This document shows, one piece after another, positions 1 to 7,885 of a DNA stretch of 64,000 nucleotides. The stretch spans positions 124,001 to 188,000 of the forward strand of contig CAZAJF010000003.1 of assembly GCA_964485395.1 (NCBI GenBank). The letters are read 5' to 3'. The position numbers were made by a program, and so were the translations under genes. A model generated the notes under the pieces. That model was not told where the DNA came from. It searched no databases and worked only from the letters and a program-made list of their open reading frames with translations. Numbering within the stretch: the stretch's first letter is position 1; each line of letters starts with the position of its first letter. This stretch comes from JANNSO01 sp964485395. GTDB lineage: Bacteria > Spirochaetota > Spirochaetia > Treponematales > UBA12059.

Positions 1-2
1 CC

Positions 3-83
3 GTCTCGCGCGAGCGCGTCAACTACGGTTCTATGTGCCTTCCCTGGGTCGTGGCGGGAGGGGTTACGGTTTCGGGAAAGTAG
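3..83 (+). CDS. C-terminal end of an unidentified protein (5' partial)
   Basis: One frame is open from the window edge to a TAG at 81-83 and encodes 26 residues with a plausible protein composition (…NYGSMCLPWVVAGG…). The gene would start outside the window. I do not recognise the family, and 26 residues are too few to exclude a chance open frame. The next gene on this strand begins about 250 bases later with its own SD, so the two are probably not co-translated. Bases 84-329 hold no convincing gene. Confidence 0.3.
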   Translation, partial: VSRERVNYGSMCLPWVVAGGVTVSGK

Positions 84-329
84 GAAGATCCTTCAAATCG
101 AAACCGGCGCATGTCCGGATTTTATTCGGGCGGAAACTTGCGAGAGCGGGTTTTCGCCTGTTTTATTTCCTGTCTCGATAGTCGGTTGCCCGGCCTATTG
201 TAAGTATAGTCAAAAAGAGTTAACATGATCGCTACGAGTCCGAATCATCTGCCTTCCGATCGCGTCACGCTTTTGGCCACCTGATAATCCTCGACCGCAA
301 TTGATGCGAATTCTCATATAAGGCACCCC

Positions 330-2312
330 GTGAACGAATCTTCCCAAAAAACCATCCTCCTCGTCGAGGACGAGGCAATCATCGCCCTGGGCCAAAAAAT
401 GTTCCTTGAAAAATACGGTTACAAGGTTCTTACCATCAATACCGGCGAGAAAGCCGTGGAAATAATGCAGGCAAACGCCGAAGCCGAGCTTGCCCTTTTG
501 CCGGACAGCAAACGGGACCCTCTTGAAAAAATCGGCTATCGCGTGGTGCTTGCGGATACCGCCGAAAAAGCCGTCGAGGTGTTCAGTCGCGACGACAGCA
601 TCGACCTCGTCCTCATGGATATAGACCTTGGGCCGGGCATGGACGGCACCAAGGCGGCGGAGATAATCCTCAAGCGGCGCGAGATACCCATCCTGTTCCT
701 CTCAAGCCATACCGAGCCGGAAATCGTGGCCAAGACTGAAAAGATAACCTCCTACGGCTATGTGGTGAAGAACTCCAGCATTACGGTGCTGGACGCATCC
801 ATAAAGATGGCGTTCAAGCTGTTCAAGGCCAATGGAAACCTTAAAAAAGAATTACTCGAGCGCAAAGCAGTAAACGACCGGCTTAATGCCTCGGAATCCA
901 AGTACCGCATGCTGTTCGAGACTTCCGGGGAGGGCATACTCATCCTCGACGCGGATACCGGGATGATAGTAAACGTCAACCCGTTCCTCGTAAGTCTTCT
1001 AGGGTATTCCTTCGACTCGTTCATGGGGAAAACCATCTGGGACTTGGGCATCCTCGGGGATATCGTGGGGAACAAGGAGAAGTTCCTCGAGCTTACGGAG
1101 ACTCGCTATGTTCGCTACGAAAACCTTCCCCTGGAGACCGCGGACGGCAGGATCATCGACGTGGAGTTTATCAGCAACGTGTATGAGGTAATTGGCAAGA
1201 AGCTTATCCAGTGCAATATACGCGACATCACCGAGCGCAGGGAAACCGAAATCGGTCTTGAAAGCTCGAGGGTGCAGCTTGAGCGCATGAAGGCCGAGGC
1301 TGACGATATCGGCGAATTTTCGCAGAGCGTCATCAATACGGTACGCGAGCCATTGATTTCCCTGGACGGCGAGCTTCGGGTGGTAACGGTAAGCCGCTCT
1401 TTTTACGAGGTGTTCAAGGTAAAGCCCATAGAAACGGTGGGTAAGCTGATATACGATCTCGGCAACAAGCAGTGGGATATTCCGAGGTTGCGCGAGCTCC
1501 TCGAAAAAATCCTGCCTTTGCAAACCTCCTTTGAAAACTACGAAGTGGAACATGACTTTGCGACGATAGGCCCGCGCATAATGCTTCTCAACGCGAGGCA
1601 GATCAGGCAAGCGTACGGCAAGCGGAAAATAATCCTTTTGGCGATCGAGGACATTACCGAACGGAGAAACGCCGAGAAAAAAATAAAAGCGCTGCTCGAC
1701 GAAAAGGACACGATCCTCAAGGAAGTGCATCACCGGACTAAAAACAGCATGAATACGATAATAAGCCTGCTCAGGCTCCAGTCCGAAATGCTGGAGGATC
1801 ACGCGGCCATAGCGGCGCTCAAGGATACGGAATGCCGCGTCCAGAGCATGATGGTGCTGTACGACAAACTCTATCGTTCGGTCGATTACGGCGAAGTATC
1901 GGCAAGGTCGTATTTGTCATCACTGGTGGACGAAATATTGGGCAATTTTCCGAGCGGAGGCTCCGTAGAGATAACCAAAGCGCTGGAAGATTTTCCCATA
2001 GACACGAAATCGATGCAGTCCATCGGCATCATCGTGAACGAGCTCGTCACGAACATCATGAAATACGCGTTCGCGGAAAAGACGGGCAGGCGAATATGGC
2101 TGAGCGCGAGCATGTCTGGAATGAAAGCATCCATCACGGTGCGAGACAACGGCAAGGGCATCCCCGAAGGCATAAGCTTCGAGGAATCGTCCGGGTTCGG
2201 CCTCATGCTCGTGCGAACGCTGACGGAGCAAATAGACGGGACGATACGGATGTTGCGGGAAGGCGGTACGACGATCATCCTTACGTTCGAACCCAAGCTC
2301 CTGTCGCGTTGA
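330..2312 (+). CDS. Hybrid sensor histidine kinase: receiver, two PAS, HisKA_2, HATPase
   Basis: Cytoplasmic signalling kinase of 660 residues, GTG start, SD-like AAGG just upstream. Domains in order: an N-terminal receiver (about 8-165) with acidic pocket E13/D14 and phospho-acceptor D97 in LVLMDIDLG; two PAS domains (about 187-300 and 328-447), each ending in a DITERR linker; a HisKA_2 dimerisation domain with EVHHRTKN at H467/H468; and an HATPase_c domain with NELVTN and DNGKGIPEG. There is no membrane segment, so input comes from an upstream partner acting on the receiver or from a PAS ligand. Odd feature: the receiver carries an internal repeat of its alpha1-beta2-alpha2 segment (residues 26-50 resemble 65-89, offset 39). 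No output regulator is encoded nearby. Family assignment is firm; the signal is unknown. Confidence 0.93.
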   Translation: MNESSQKTILLVEDEAIIALGQKMFLEKYGYKVLTINTGEKAVEIMQANAEAELALLPDSKRDPLEKIGYRVVLADTAEKAVEVFSRDDSIDLVLMDIDLGPGMDGTKAAEIILKRREIPILFLSSHTEPEIVAKTEKITSYGYVVKNSSITVLDASIKMAFKLFKANGNLKKELLERKAVNDRLNASESKYRMLFETSGEGILILDADTGMIVNVNPFLVSLLGYSFDSFMGKTIWDLGILGDIVGNKEKFLELTETRYVRYENLPLETADGRIIDVEFISNVYEVIGKKLIQCNIRDITERRETEIGLESSRVQLERMKAEADDIGEFSQSVINTVREPLISLDGELRVVTVSRSFYEVFKVKPIETVGKLIYDLGNKQWDIPRLRELLEKILPLQTSFENYEVEHDFATIGPRIMLLNARQIRQAYGKRKIILLAIEDITERRNAEKKIKALLDEKDTILKEVHHRTKNSMNTIISLLRLQSEMLEDHAAIAALKDTECRVQSMMVLYDKLYRSVDYGEVSARSYLSSLVDEILGNFPSGGSVEITKALEDFPIDTKSMQSIGIIVNELVTNIMKYAFAEKTGRRIWLSASMSGMKASITVRDNGKGIPEGISFEESSGFGLMLVRTLTEQIDGTIRMLREGGTTIILTFEPKLLSR

Positions 2313-2387
2313 GCAGAAGCGATTTTTTCGCGTAGCGCCTTCCCTCCGGAACCGGCATCCAGTACATTTAAAACGGAGGAGGAAAAA

Positions 2388-3269
2388 ATGCAAAGAATAA
2401 TTCCTTATCTCTGGTATGACAAAGAAGCCGCGGAAGCCGCCGCGCTCTATGTTTCTATTTTTCCGGATTCCAGGACTCTGTACAGCTCTCCCGTAAGCGA
2501 TACGCCTTCGGGCCAAGTGGACATAATTACCGTCTCTCTCTCTGGCACCGAGTTTACGCTTATATCGGGCGGCCCGTATTTTAATTTTAACCCTTCCATT
2601 TCGTTCCTCGTCGCCTGCGACGAAAAGGCGGAGGTGGATCGACTCTACGAAAAGCTTTCCTCCGGCAACGATCTCATGCCGCTCGGCTCGTACCCGTTCA
2701 GCGAACGGTACGCGTGGGTCGCCGACCGCTTCGGGGTATCCTGGCAGCTCATGTATATGGGAAGCATTCCCTATGTAAGTAAAATAACGCCGACGCTGAT
2801 GTTTACGGGGGCCAATTGCGGCAAGGCGGAGGAGGCGATGCGCCTGTACGCGTCCGTGCTTCCCTCTTCGTCAGTGGACATGATTGCCCGCTACGAACGA
2901 GGGGCGGAACCCGACGCGGCGGGAACGGTGCAGCACGGCGCGTTTACGCTCGCCGGAAAGCATTTCGCCGCCATGGACAGCGCCTACCCGCACGGTTTCT
3001 CGTTTAACGAGGCAGTGTCCCTCATGGTGCAGTGCGACACGCAGGCGGAGATAGACGCGCTTTGGAAGGCGCTTTCCGCCGTACCCGAGGCGGAACAGTG
3101 CGGTTGGCTCAAGGATCGCTATGGGCTGTCCTGGCAAATTGTGCCGGCCGTCCTCGGCGAAATGATGAGCTCCGGAAATCCCGAATCGGTAGGCCGCGTC
3201 ACCAAGGCGTTCCTTGCCATGAAGAAGTTCGACATCTCCGCGCTCGAGCGTGCCCATAGAGGCGAATAA
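2388..3269 (+). CDS. Tandem PhnB-like VOC superfamily protein
   Basis: A 293-residue soluble protein made of two PhnB/3-demethylubiquinone-methyltransferase-like vicinal oxygen chelate modules (about 1-127 and 131-285). Each module shows the family landmarks: a start like IIPYLWYDKEAAEAA or ITPTLMFTG, a central GTEFTLISGG or FTLAGKHFAAMDS segment, and an ending DRFGVSWQLM or DRYGLSWQIV. Proteins of this family usually carry one module; two in one chain supply a complete VOC metal site within one polypeptide. The substrate cannot be read from sequence. The start is set by a strong SD (CGGAGGAGG) six bases before ATG. The spacing (75 bases after the kinase) suggests an independent unit or loose operon. 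Confidence 0.88.
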   Translation: MQRIIPYLWYDKEAAEAAALYVSIFPDSRTLYSSPVSDTPSGQVDIITVSLSGTEFTLISGGPYFNFNPSISFLVACDEKAEVDRLYEKLSSGNDLMPLGSYPFSERYAWVADRFGVSWQLMYMGSIPYVSKITPTLMFTGANCGKAEEAMRLYASVLPSSSVDMIARYERGAEPDAAGTVQHGAFTLAGKHFAAMDSAYPHGFSFNEAVSLMVQCDTQAEIDALWKALSAVPEAEQCGWLKDRYGLSWQIVPAVLGEMMSSGNPESVGRVTKAFLAMKKFDISALERAHRGE

Positions 3270-3324
3270 AATTTAATACAAGGCTCGGGTTGCGCGCCTT
3301 GCGACCTCGCCGAAGGGTGGTAGT

Positions 3325-4200
3325 ATGCCGGATTCTCGGCCTGACTCCGTAAAGAATCTCTACCTGGGTACCTGCAGCTGGAAGTATCCCTCTTGGCAAG
3401 GGCTCCTCTACTCGAGCGCCGAGCCGGCTAATTATCTCGAGGAATACGCCCGGAACTATTCCACGGTGGAGGTGGACCAATGGTTTTGGTCGCTTGGAAA
3501 ATCAAGCGCGGCCTTGCCCCGCAAGGAAACGGTCGCCGAGTACGACGCGGCCACGCCGGCCGATTTTCGCTTTACGGTAAAATGCCCAAATGCCATCACG
3601 CTCTCGCATCACCGGGGCAAGAAGGGCGAGCCCCTGACTCCCAATGACCTGTTCCTCGATACGGAATTTTTCCTGCGATTCCTGGGCAGCGTGGGTCCGC
3701 TGGTCCCCAAGATCGGCTTGTTCATTTTTCAGTTCGAATACTTGAATCAGCAAAAGATGCCCTCGAAGCAAGCGTTCTTCGAGCGTATCGAAGGCTTCGC
3801 GCAGTCGCTTCCCGCCGACTTGCCCTACGCCTTTGAGATTCGCAATCCGCGTTGGATGGACGACGGGTGGTTTGCCTTGCTGGAACGCCATGACTTCGCG
3901 CCGGTATTCCTTCAGGGCTACTGGATGGATGACGTAGCTACAAGCATCCAAAAACATTTCAACCGAATCGGGCGACGCGTTTGCCTGCGCCTGCACGGCG
4001 AGGATCGGGAAGGCATGGAAGAGCGCACGGGAGAGGACTGGAGCGCCATAATCCGCCCGAAGGACGATGAATTGGGCCCTATCCTGGAAACGGTCGTGCG
4101 GCTGATAGACGGCGGAAGGCAGGTGTTCCTGAATGTTAATAATCATTACGAAGGCAGCGCCCCGTTGACCATCGGGAAAATACGCCGGATGCTCGGCTAA
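3325..4200 (+). CDS. DUF72 family protein (YecE-like)
   Basis: A 291-residue protein of the DUF72/YecE family, a TIM-barrel fold of unknown reaction. Family marks are the opening LYLGTCSWKYPSWQG, the STVEVDQWFW strand, TPADFRFTVKCPNAIT, LPYAFEIRNPRWM, and the end block QVFLNVNNHYEGSAP. Length matches the family. SD-like GAAGGGTGG precedes the ATG. Its TAA stop (4198-4200) overlaps the stop of the convergent phosphatase gene by four bases, so no terminator fits between them. Function is unknown in the family; nothing in the context resolves it. Confidence 0.9.
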   Translation: MPDSRPDSVKNLYLGTCSWKYPSWQGLLYSSAEPANYLEEYARNYSTVEVDQWFWSLGKSSAALPRKETVAEYDAATPADFRFTVKCPNAITLSHHRGKKGEPLTPNDLFLDTEFFLRFLGSVGPLVPKIGLFIFQFEYLNQQKMPSKQAFFERIEGFAQSLPADLPYAFEIRNPRWMDDGWFALLERHDFAPVFLQGYWMDDVATSIQKHFNRIGRRVCLRLHGEDREGMEERTGEDWSAIIRPKDDELGPILETVVRLIDGGRQVFLNVNNHYEGSAPLTIGKIRRMLG

Positions 4201-5402
4201 GCCTCCAGCGAGAACACCATGCACGTCGCGTCGTCCAATTGGGGCATCGAACCCTGGTGTTCGGCCAGCATGGTCTGCATCGCCGTGAGTAAATCTTGTT
4301 TATTTTCTATCGCCAGGCGAGCCGTGTCGAGCAGTTTTTCGGTACCGAGCTCGGTTTCGTTCCTGTCCTCCTGCTCGGTAAGGCCGTCGGTATTCACCAT
4401 GATGCGGTCACCGGGCAGGAGCCTCACCTTCACGATTTTCGGGTCCAGGTCAGTCTCGATGCCGATAGGCAGGTTGATGACCGGGAGCCTGAGGGCGCTC
4501 ACGCGGCCCTTCCTGTATATCCAGGCAAGGCCGTGGCCCATGTCGGCAATCTCCGCCACCCGACCGCCGACATCCGCGATCATGAAGAAACCCGTCAGGT
4601 ATTTTTCAAGCCGGAACGTGCCGATGAGGGCCTCGTTCAGCTGCAGCAGGAGACAGCGCAGGCCTTTGGAAAAATCGTAGAACCGAAGCACTCCCCAAAG
4701 GAGTGCCGTAAGTATGGATGCGGCGGCGCCTTTGCCGCTTACGTCGCCGACCGCTATGAAAATTTTGCCGTATCCCAGTTCCGCCATGTGGTGGAAGTCA
4801 CCGCCCAGGCCCTTGGCCGACTGCGAGAAAGCCTCGTACCTCCAACCGTCGCCGTAATGCCGCTCCGATCCTCGAACGAGGCGCTCCTGGAGGGCGGCCG
4901 CCATGGCCATGTCTTCCTGGGACAGGAGGGACAGGTAGAACAGCAAGTCCTTGGAAGAAAATATACCCGCGAATTCCCCCGTGCCCCCCACGACGAGGTA
5001 ATAGGAAACCACGGAAAGGTCTATCTTGTCGCGGATGCTTTGCGCCACGCGGAACAAGTTGTCGTGGCGGTCGAAGGTTTCAGCCTGTTCGATTATTTCA
5101 GCGATAGGCCGCTTGGATAAGACTTCCCTGCCGAAGGGTTTTCCCAGCATGCCGAATAATCCCATCCGCGAGACTATACCCATCGCCTTCCCATCGCCGT
5201 CCACCACGCCTACGGACATGAGCTCGGGTTTTCCCTGGAACTCGCCCGCAAGTTCGGCAACCGTCGTCCGGCCGCTCGTGTGCCAGAAGCTCGAGGCGAC
5301 CCTGAGAAGGGATGCTCCGTATGTTTTACCGGGTGCGGCAAGAAATACCCGACCGCGCAGGGTGTCTTCTTTTTCCATATGTTTGCGTTCGCCTCCGTGC
5401 AT
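4197..5402 (-). CDS. CBS-domain PP2C (SpoIIE/RsbU-type) serine phosphatase
   Basis: Cytoplasmic protein of up to 401 residues: a pair of CBS motifs (about 35-160, with VGVVDGDGKAMGIVSR and YYLVVGGTGEFAGIFS) followed by a SpoIIE-type PP2C domain (about 170-400) with metal-binding LGGDFHH, GDVSGKGAAAS, NTDGLTEQ and LDDATCMVF. By family knowledge it dephosphorylates a STAS-type anti-anti-sigma protein; the CBS pair would bind a nucleotide and gate activity. The STAS protein (5507) and RsbW-like kinase (5878) lie directly upstream on the other strand, which makes them the obvious partners. Start uncertain: the first ATG has no SD; ATG at 5378 (MEKEDTL…) has GGAGG 13 bases upstream and may be the real start. 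Confidence 0.9.
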   Translation of the reverse strand: MHGGERKHMEKEDTLRGRVFLAAPGKTYGASLLRVASSFWHTSGRTTVAELAGEFQGKPELMSVGVVDGDGKAMGIVSRMGLFGMLGKPFGREVLSKRPIAEIIEQAETFDRHDNLFRVAQSIRDKIDLSVVSYYLVVGGTGEFAGIFSSKDLLFYLSLLSQEDMAMAAALQERLVRGSERHYGDGWRYEAFSQSAKGLGGDFHHMAELGYGKIFIAVGDVSGKGAAASILTALLWGVLRFYDFSKGLRCLLLQLNEALIGTFRLEKYLTGFFMIADVGGRVAEIADMGHGLAWIYRKGRVSALRLPVINLPIGIETDLDPKIVKVRLLPGDRIMVNTDGLTEQEDRNETELGTEKLLDTARLAIENKQDLLTAMQTMLAEHQGSMPQLDDATCMVFSLEA

Positions 5403-5506
5403 ACGATAGCAGCCGAATGTTAAAAAATAGTTAATGCTTCGAGGAGGAGGCGCGCTTTAACGAGAATCTAACGGAATGGCGCTACACTTCGCAACAAGGG
5501 GAAATC

Positions 5507-5881
5507 ATGGAAATTATGGTTGAGCGTCACGAAGCGTCGAATGCGGTCTCCGTTAAAGTGGACGGAGAACTGGATTTATATTCGGCTCCCGCTTTTTCCA
5601 AGGCGGCAATGGAAGCGACCGCGACCGGAGCTTCGATTCTCGTGCTGGATCTGTGCGCCTTGGAATATCTCGATTCATCGGGGGTGGGAACCATCATTCA
5701 ATTATTGCAGCAGGCCCGGAAGCGGGGCGGCGAGTTGCGGGTAGCCGGTCTGGCGGGGTCCGCGCTGAAGGTGCTCCGCATGACGAATATCCTGCAGATA
5801 CTCAAGACCTATCCGGACAGGAAAAGCGCCTTGGGGCAAGCAGGCGATCCGGGCTTTTTTCCCCGGAAGGCAAACGCATGA
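5507..5881 (+). CDS. STAS-domain anti-sigma factor antagonist
   Basis: A 124-residue single-domain STAS protein of the SpoIIAA/RsbV type. It shows VDGELDLYSAPAF at the start and the phosphorylation loop LEYLDSSGVGTI, with two adjacent serines after Asp as usual. Phosphorylated by an RsbW-type kinase it is inactive; dephosphorylated by a PP2C phosphatase it captures the kinase. It overlaps the kinase gene by four bases (ATGA), so the two are translationally coupled, and it diverges from the CBS-PP2C gene. AAGGGG SD before ATG. The last 15 or so residues after ILKTYPDR are longer than the minimal domain and look unstructured. Confidence 0.93.
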   Translation: MEIMVERHEASNAVSVKVDGELDLYSAPAFSKAAMEATATGASILVLDLCALEYLDSSGVGTIIQLLQQARKRGGELRVAGLAGSALKVLRMTNILQILKTYPDRKSALGQAGDPGFFPRKANA

Positions 5882-6420
5882 AATCGGAGTTGATCATAAG
5901 GAAGCTGATAGTTGACGAGCGCAACGAGTTATTCGACGCGCAGGGAATGAAGCGCTACGAGTTCCCAAGCGATTTTTCCAAAGTCCGCGAATTTACCGAC
6001 CTCGTACTGGCCGATTGCCCCGCGTTTTTTCGCGAGGGGAACCTGCTCTCCCAGCAGGTGTCCGAGCTTATCAAGAACGGCATCAAGCACGGCAATCGGC
6101 AAGAGCGCGATAAAAAACTGCTCGTGTGGTGCGATACCCGAAAACGCGTCCGGGTGATCGTGGAGGACGAAGGCGAGGGTTTCAAGGATCTTGAAAAATG
6201 GAACGCGTTTTACCGGGAGCGGCAAATGGCCTTAAGCGAGGCGCGCTTCGACGATTTCCTCGCCTTGGCCAATTACCGAGGTTCCTTGAGCGACGAGGAT
6301 GACGGCGGCAACAGCCTTATCGCGGCGCTGGAGTACTGGAACGGCGGCATGATCTATAACGCGAAGAAAAATAAAGTCGGCGTACTTCGCTGGTACAGCC
6401 AGGGCAGCGAAAAACCCTAG
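5878..6420 (+). CDS. RsbW/SpoIIAB-like serine kinase (anti-sigma type ATPase)
   Basis: A 180-residue GHKL ATPase. The N box reads QQVSELIKNGIKHGN and the G1 box VEDEGEGF. The final glycine-rich G2 loop is poor (GGNSLIAALEY), as often in this family. The start is the ATG inside the ATGA overlap with the STAS gene; the frame is open further upstream but only over the STAS gene. Known relatives phosphorylate the STAS partner and sequester a sigma factor or another output protein. No sigma factor is encoded in the window, so the output is unknown. The tail resembles spirochaete and deltaproteobacterial members in which the target is not a sigma factor. It converges, with a four-base stop overlap, on the cyclase-like gene. 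Confidence 0.85.
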   Translation: MKSELIIRKLIVDERNELFDAQGMKRYEFPSDFSKVREFTDLVLADCPAFFREGNLLSQQVSELIKNGIKHGNRQERDKKLLVWCDTRKRVRVIVEDEGEGFKDLEKWNAFYRERQMALSEARFDDFLALANYRGSLSDEDDGGNSLIAALEYWNGGMIYNAKKNKVGVLRWYSQGSEKP

Positions 6421-7112
6421 GCAGGCGCCTGCATTTCCGTAGCCTGCGCCTCGGCCAAGTCCGGCCAGCGCAGCGCGTAGTACGGCTGCGGCGCCGCCCA
6501 ACCCTTGACCGCGGCCATGCGCCTGGACGCTCCCCAGCGGCCTACAAGCTCCGGGCTTTCCATGCCCGCCCTGAACATCGCGTTGACGCAGGGAGCTTCC
6601 TCGGTCGCGAATTTTTCCAGCCGAAAGGTAAAGTCGATTCCCTGCCCCAGCGCGTCCCGCACGGGACCGGAGCCCGACGGAAACTCCACGAGATGGATAT
6701 GCGTAACGTAGCTTAGCACCACCCTGAAGCGGATGCCCAGCACTGCGTGGTTCTCGCGTATGTAGCGCTCGAAGCGCTCCACGTGAGACAGGATGAGCTT
6801 GATGGAGCGGAGCGGCGGAATCACCTTGGGGCGGTTGTCGTTCAGCGAGACCGGCAGATAAGCGAACGCCGCGTCCCCGAGAAACTTCCGCACGGCTGGG
6901 TGTTCCATTTCAAGCCTTGCCGAAACGCCGTCTATCAGGCTGTTGAACGCTTCGTAAAAATAGATGAAGCGCCGCTTCCAGTCGTGGTGCCTTGATTTCA
7001 TCGTAGTGGAATCGATTATATCCAGCAGTATGCAAAAGCCGTTTCCTTGCGTTTCGGGTAGCCGTTGCTGCGACATGTACTGGCTCAGTGCGTTAGAGTC
7101 TGATGGTTTCAT
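6417..7112 (-). CDS. Class III nucleotidyl cyclase-like protein
   Basis: A 231-residue protein with an adenylate/guanylate cyclase catalytic core. The first metal-binding strand reads ILLDIIDSTTM (D31, and D34 nearby) and the second metal Asp is D80 in KFLGDAAFAYL. These are the two Asp positions that bind metal in class III enzymes. A later TFRLEKFA stretch fits the dimer-interface helix. The lysine/aspartate base-recognition and transition-state Asn/Arg residues are not obvious, so it may be a divergent or inactive cyclase. No membrane or receptor domain is present. It sits stop-to-stop with the RsbW-like gene, which suggests a link with the phospho-switch but does not prove one. SD is weak. 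Confidence 0.65.
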   Translation of the reverse strand: MKPSDSNALSQYMSQQRLPETQGNGFCILLDIIDSTTMKSRHHDWKRRFIYFYEAFNSLIDGVSARLEMEHPAVRKFLGDAAFAYLPVSLNDNRPKVIPPLRSIKLILSHVERFERYIRENHAVLGIRFRVVLSYVTHIHLVEFPSGSGPVRDALGQGIDFTFRLEKFATEEAPCVNAMFRAGMESPELVGRWGASRRMAAVKGWAAPQPYYALRWPDLAEAQATEMQAPA

Positions 7113-7211
7113 GCCTGGATTATTCCAACTGTCCGTTACGATTCCGTTAGGGCGCGGTTAGTTTCCTCCGAATTTCGAGCCGCTCCGAAAATGACGGGAA
7201 CGGTTTTTTTC

Positions 7212-7240
7212 TTGACTCTCCTCCGGAACGGCTCGATACT
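7212..7240 (+). promoter_or_regulatory. Sigma-70-type promoter for the membrane zinc-ribbon gene
   Basis: TTGACT at 7212-7217 and GATACT at 7235-7240 are separated by 17 bases, a near-consensus -35/-10 pair. Transcription would start near 7247, about 40 bases before the ATG at 7286. No competing plus-strand gene lies upstream. Confidence 0.6.
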
Positions 7241-7285
7241 GTAAAATTATCGGAGTGATTCAATTCTCAGGCAGGAGAACGTTGT

Positions 7286-7873
7286 ATGAAATCAGTAAAA
7301 GCAATGAAGCTGGCCATGCTCGGAACGGTAGTCTTCACCGCTGCGATGGTCTTGACCTTCTACCTCGCGTACGATCCGGGCGTCAAGAAGAATCGGCTCA
7401 CGGATACCCTGACAACCGTGTTCATAGCCTGGACTGTCGCCTGGCTCAACATGCTGCTCAGTCGGCTCGCCAAGGATAAAAACCTGCGTGGCCATAAAAT
7501 CATCATAGCCATCTCCGTGGTTTCTACGTTGGTTTTTGGGATGGGTTTGCCTGCCTTCCTCACGTTCCGCGTTTTTCATACGCCGCAGCCCTATAACGAT
7601 ATGATCTCGATGGCCTTGACGGGACTTGTGTCCCTCGTCGTGCCAGCTCTCGTTTTGCGCATGAAGCCCTCGCGGTCGTCAACTCGGAAAGCGTCGCTCC
7701 AGTACGATGGCAGGATATGGAAATGCCCCGTATGCGGAAGTCTCCTTGAAAAGCCCAATAACGATACCTGGAAACTGGTAGGCGGCGCCAACGTTGCCGG
7801 TACCGCCACCTGCGCCAAGTGCGGAACCGGCACGCCCATCGCGGAAGTCTATACGGGAAGGTACGATGTATAG
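7286..7873 (+). CDS. Four-helix membrane protein with C-terminal zinc ribbon
   Basis: A 195-residue protein of unknown function. Four hydrophobic segments (about 8-27, 43-61, 72-95, 106-126) are followed by a soluble tail with paired cysteines C147-x2-C150 and C176-x2-C179, spaced as in a zinc ribbon. With the four helices in the inner membrane, both termini would lie on the same side, probably the cytoplasm. The ribbon could bind protein or nucleic acid. SD GGAG and a good promoter precede it. It ends 12 bases from the stop of the convergent propeller operon. I do not recognise the family. Confidence 0.75.
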   Translation: MKSVKAMKLAMLGTVVFTAAMVLTFYLAYDPGVKKNRLTDTLTTVFIAWTVAWLNMLLSRLAKDKNLRGHKIIIAISVVSTLVFGMGLPAFLTFRVFHTPQPYNDMISMALTGLVSLVVPALVLRMKPSRSSTRKASLQYDGRIWKCPVCGSLLEKPNNDTWKLVGGANVAGTATCAKCGTGTPIAEVYTGRYDV

Positions 7874-7885
7874 CGGCCGTTTCCC

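Noticed and set aside
186..210. TTGCCC and TATAGT as a promoter for the first kinase
   Set aside because: The spacing is only 13 bases, too short for a sigma-70 promoter.
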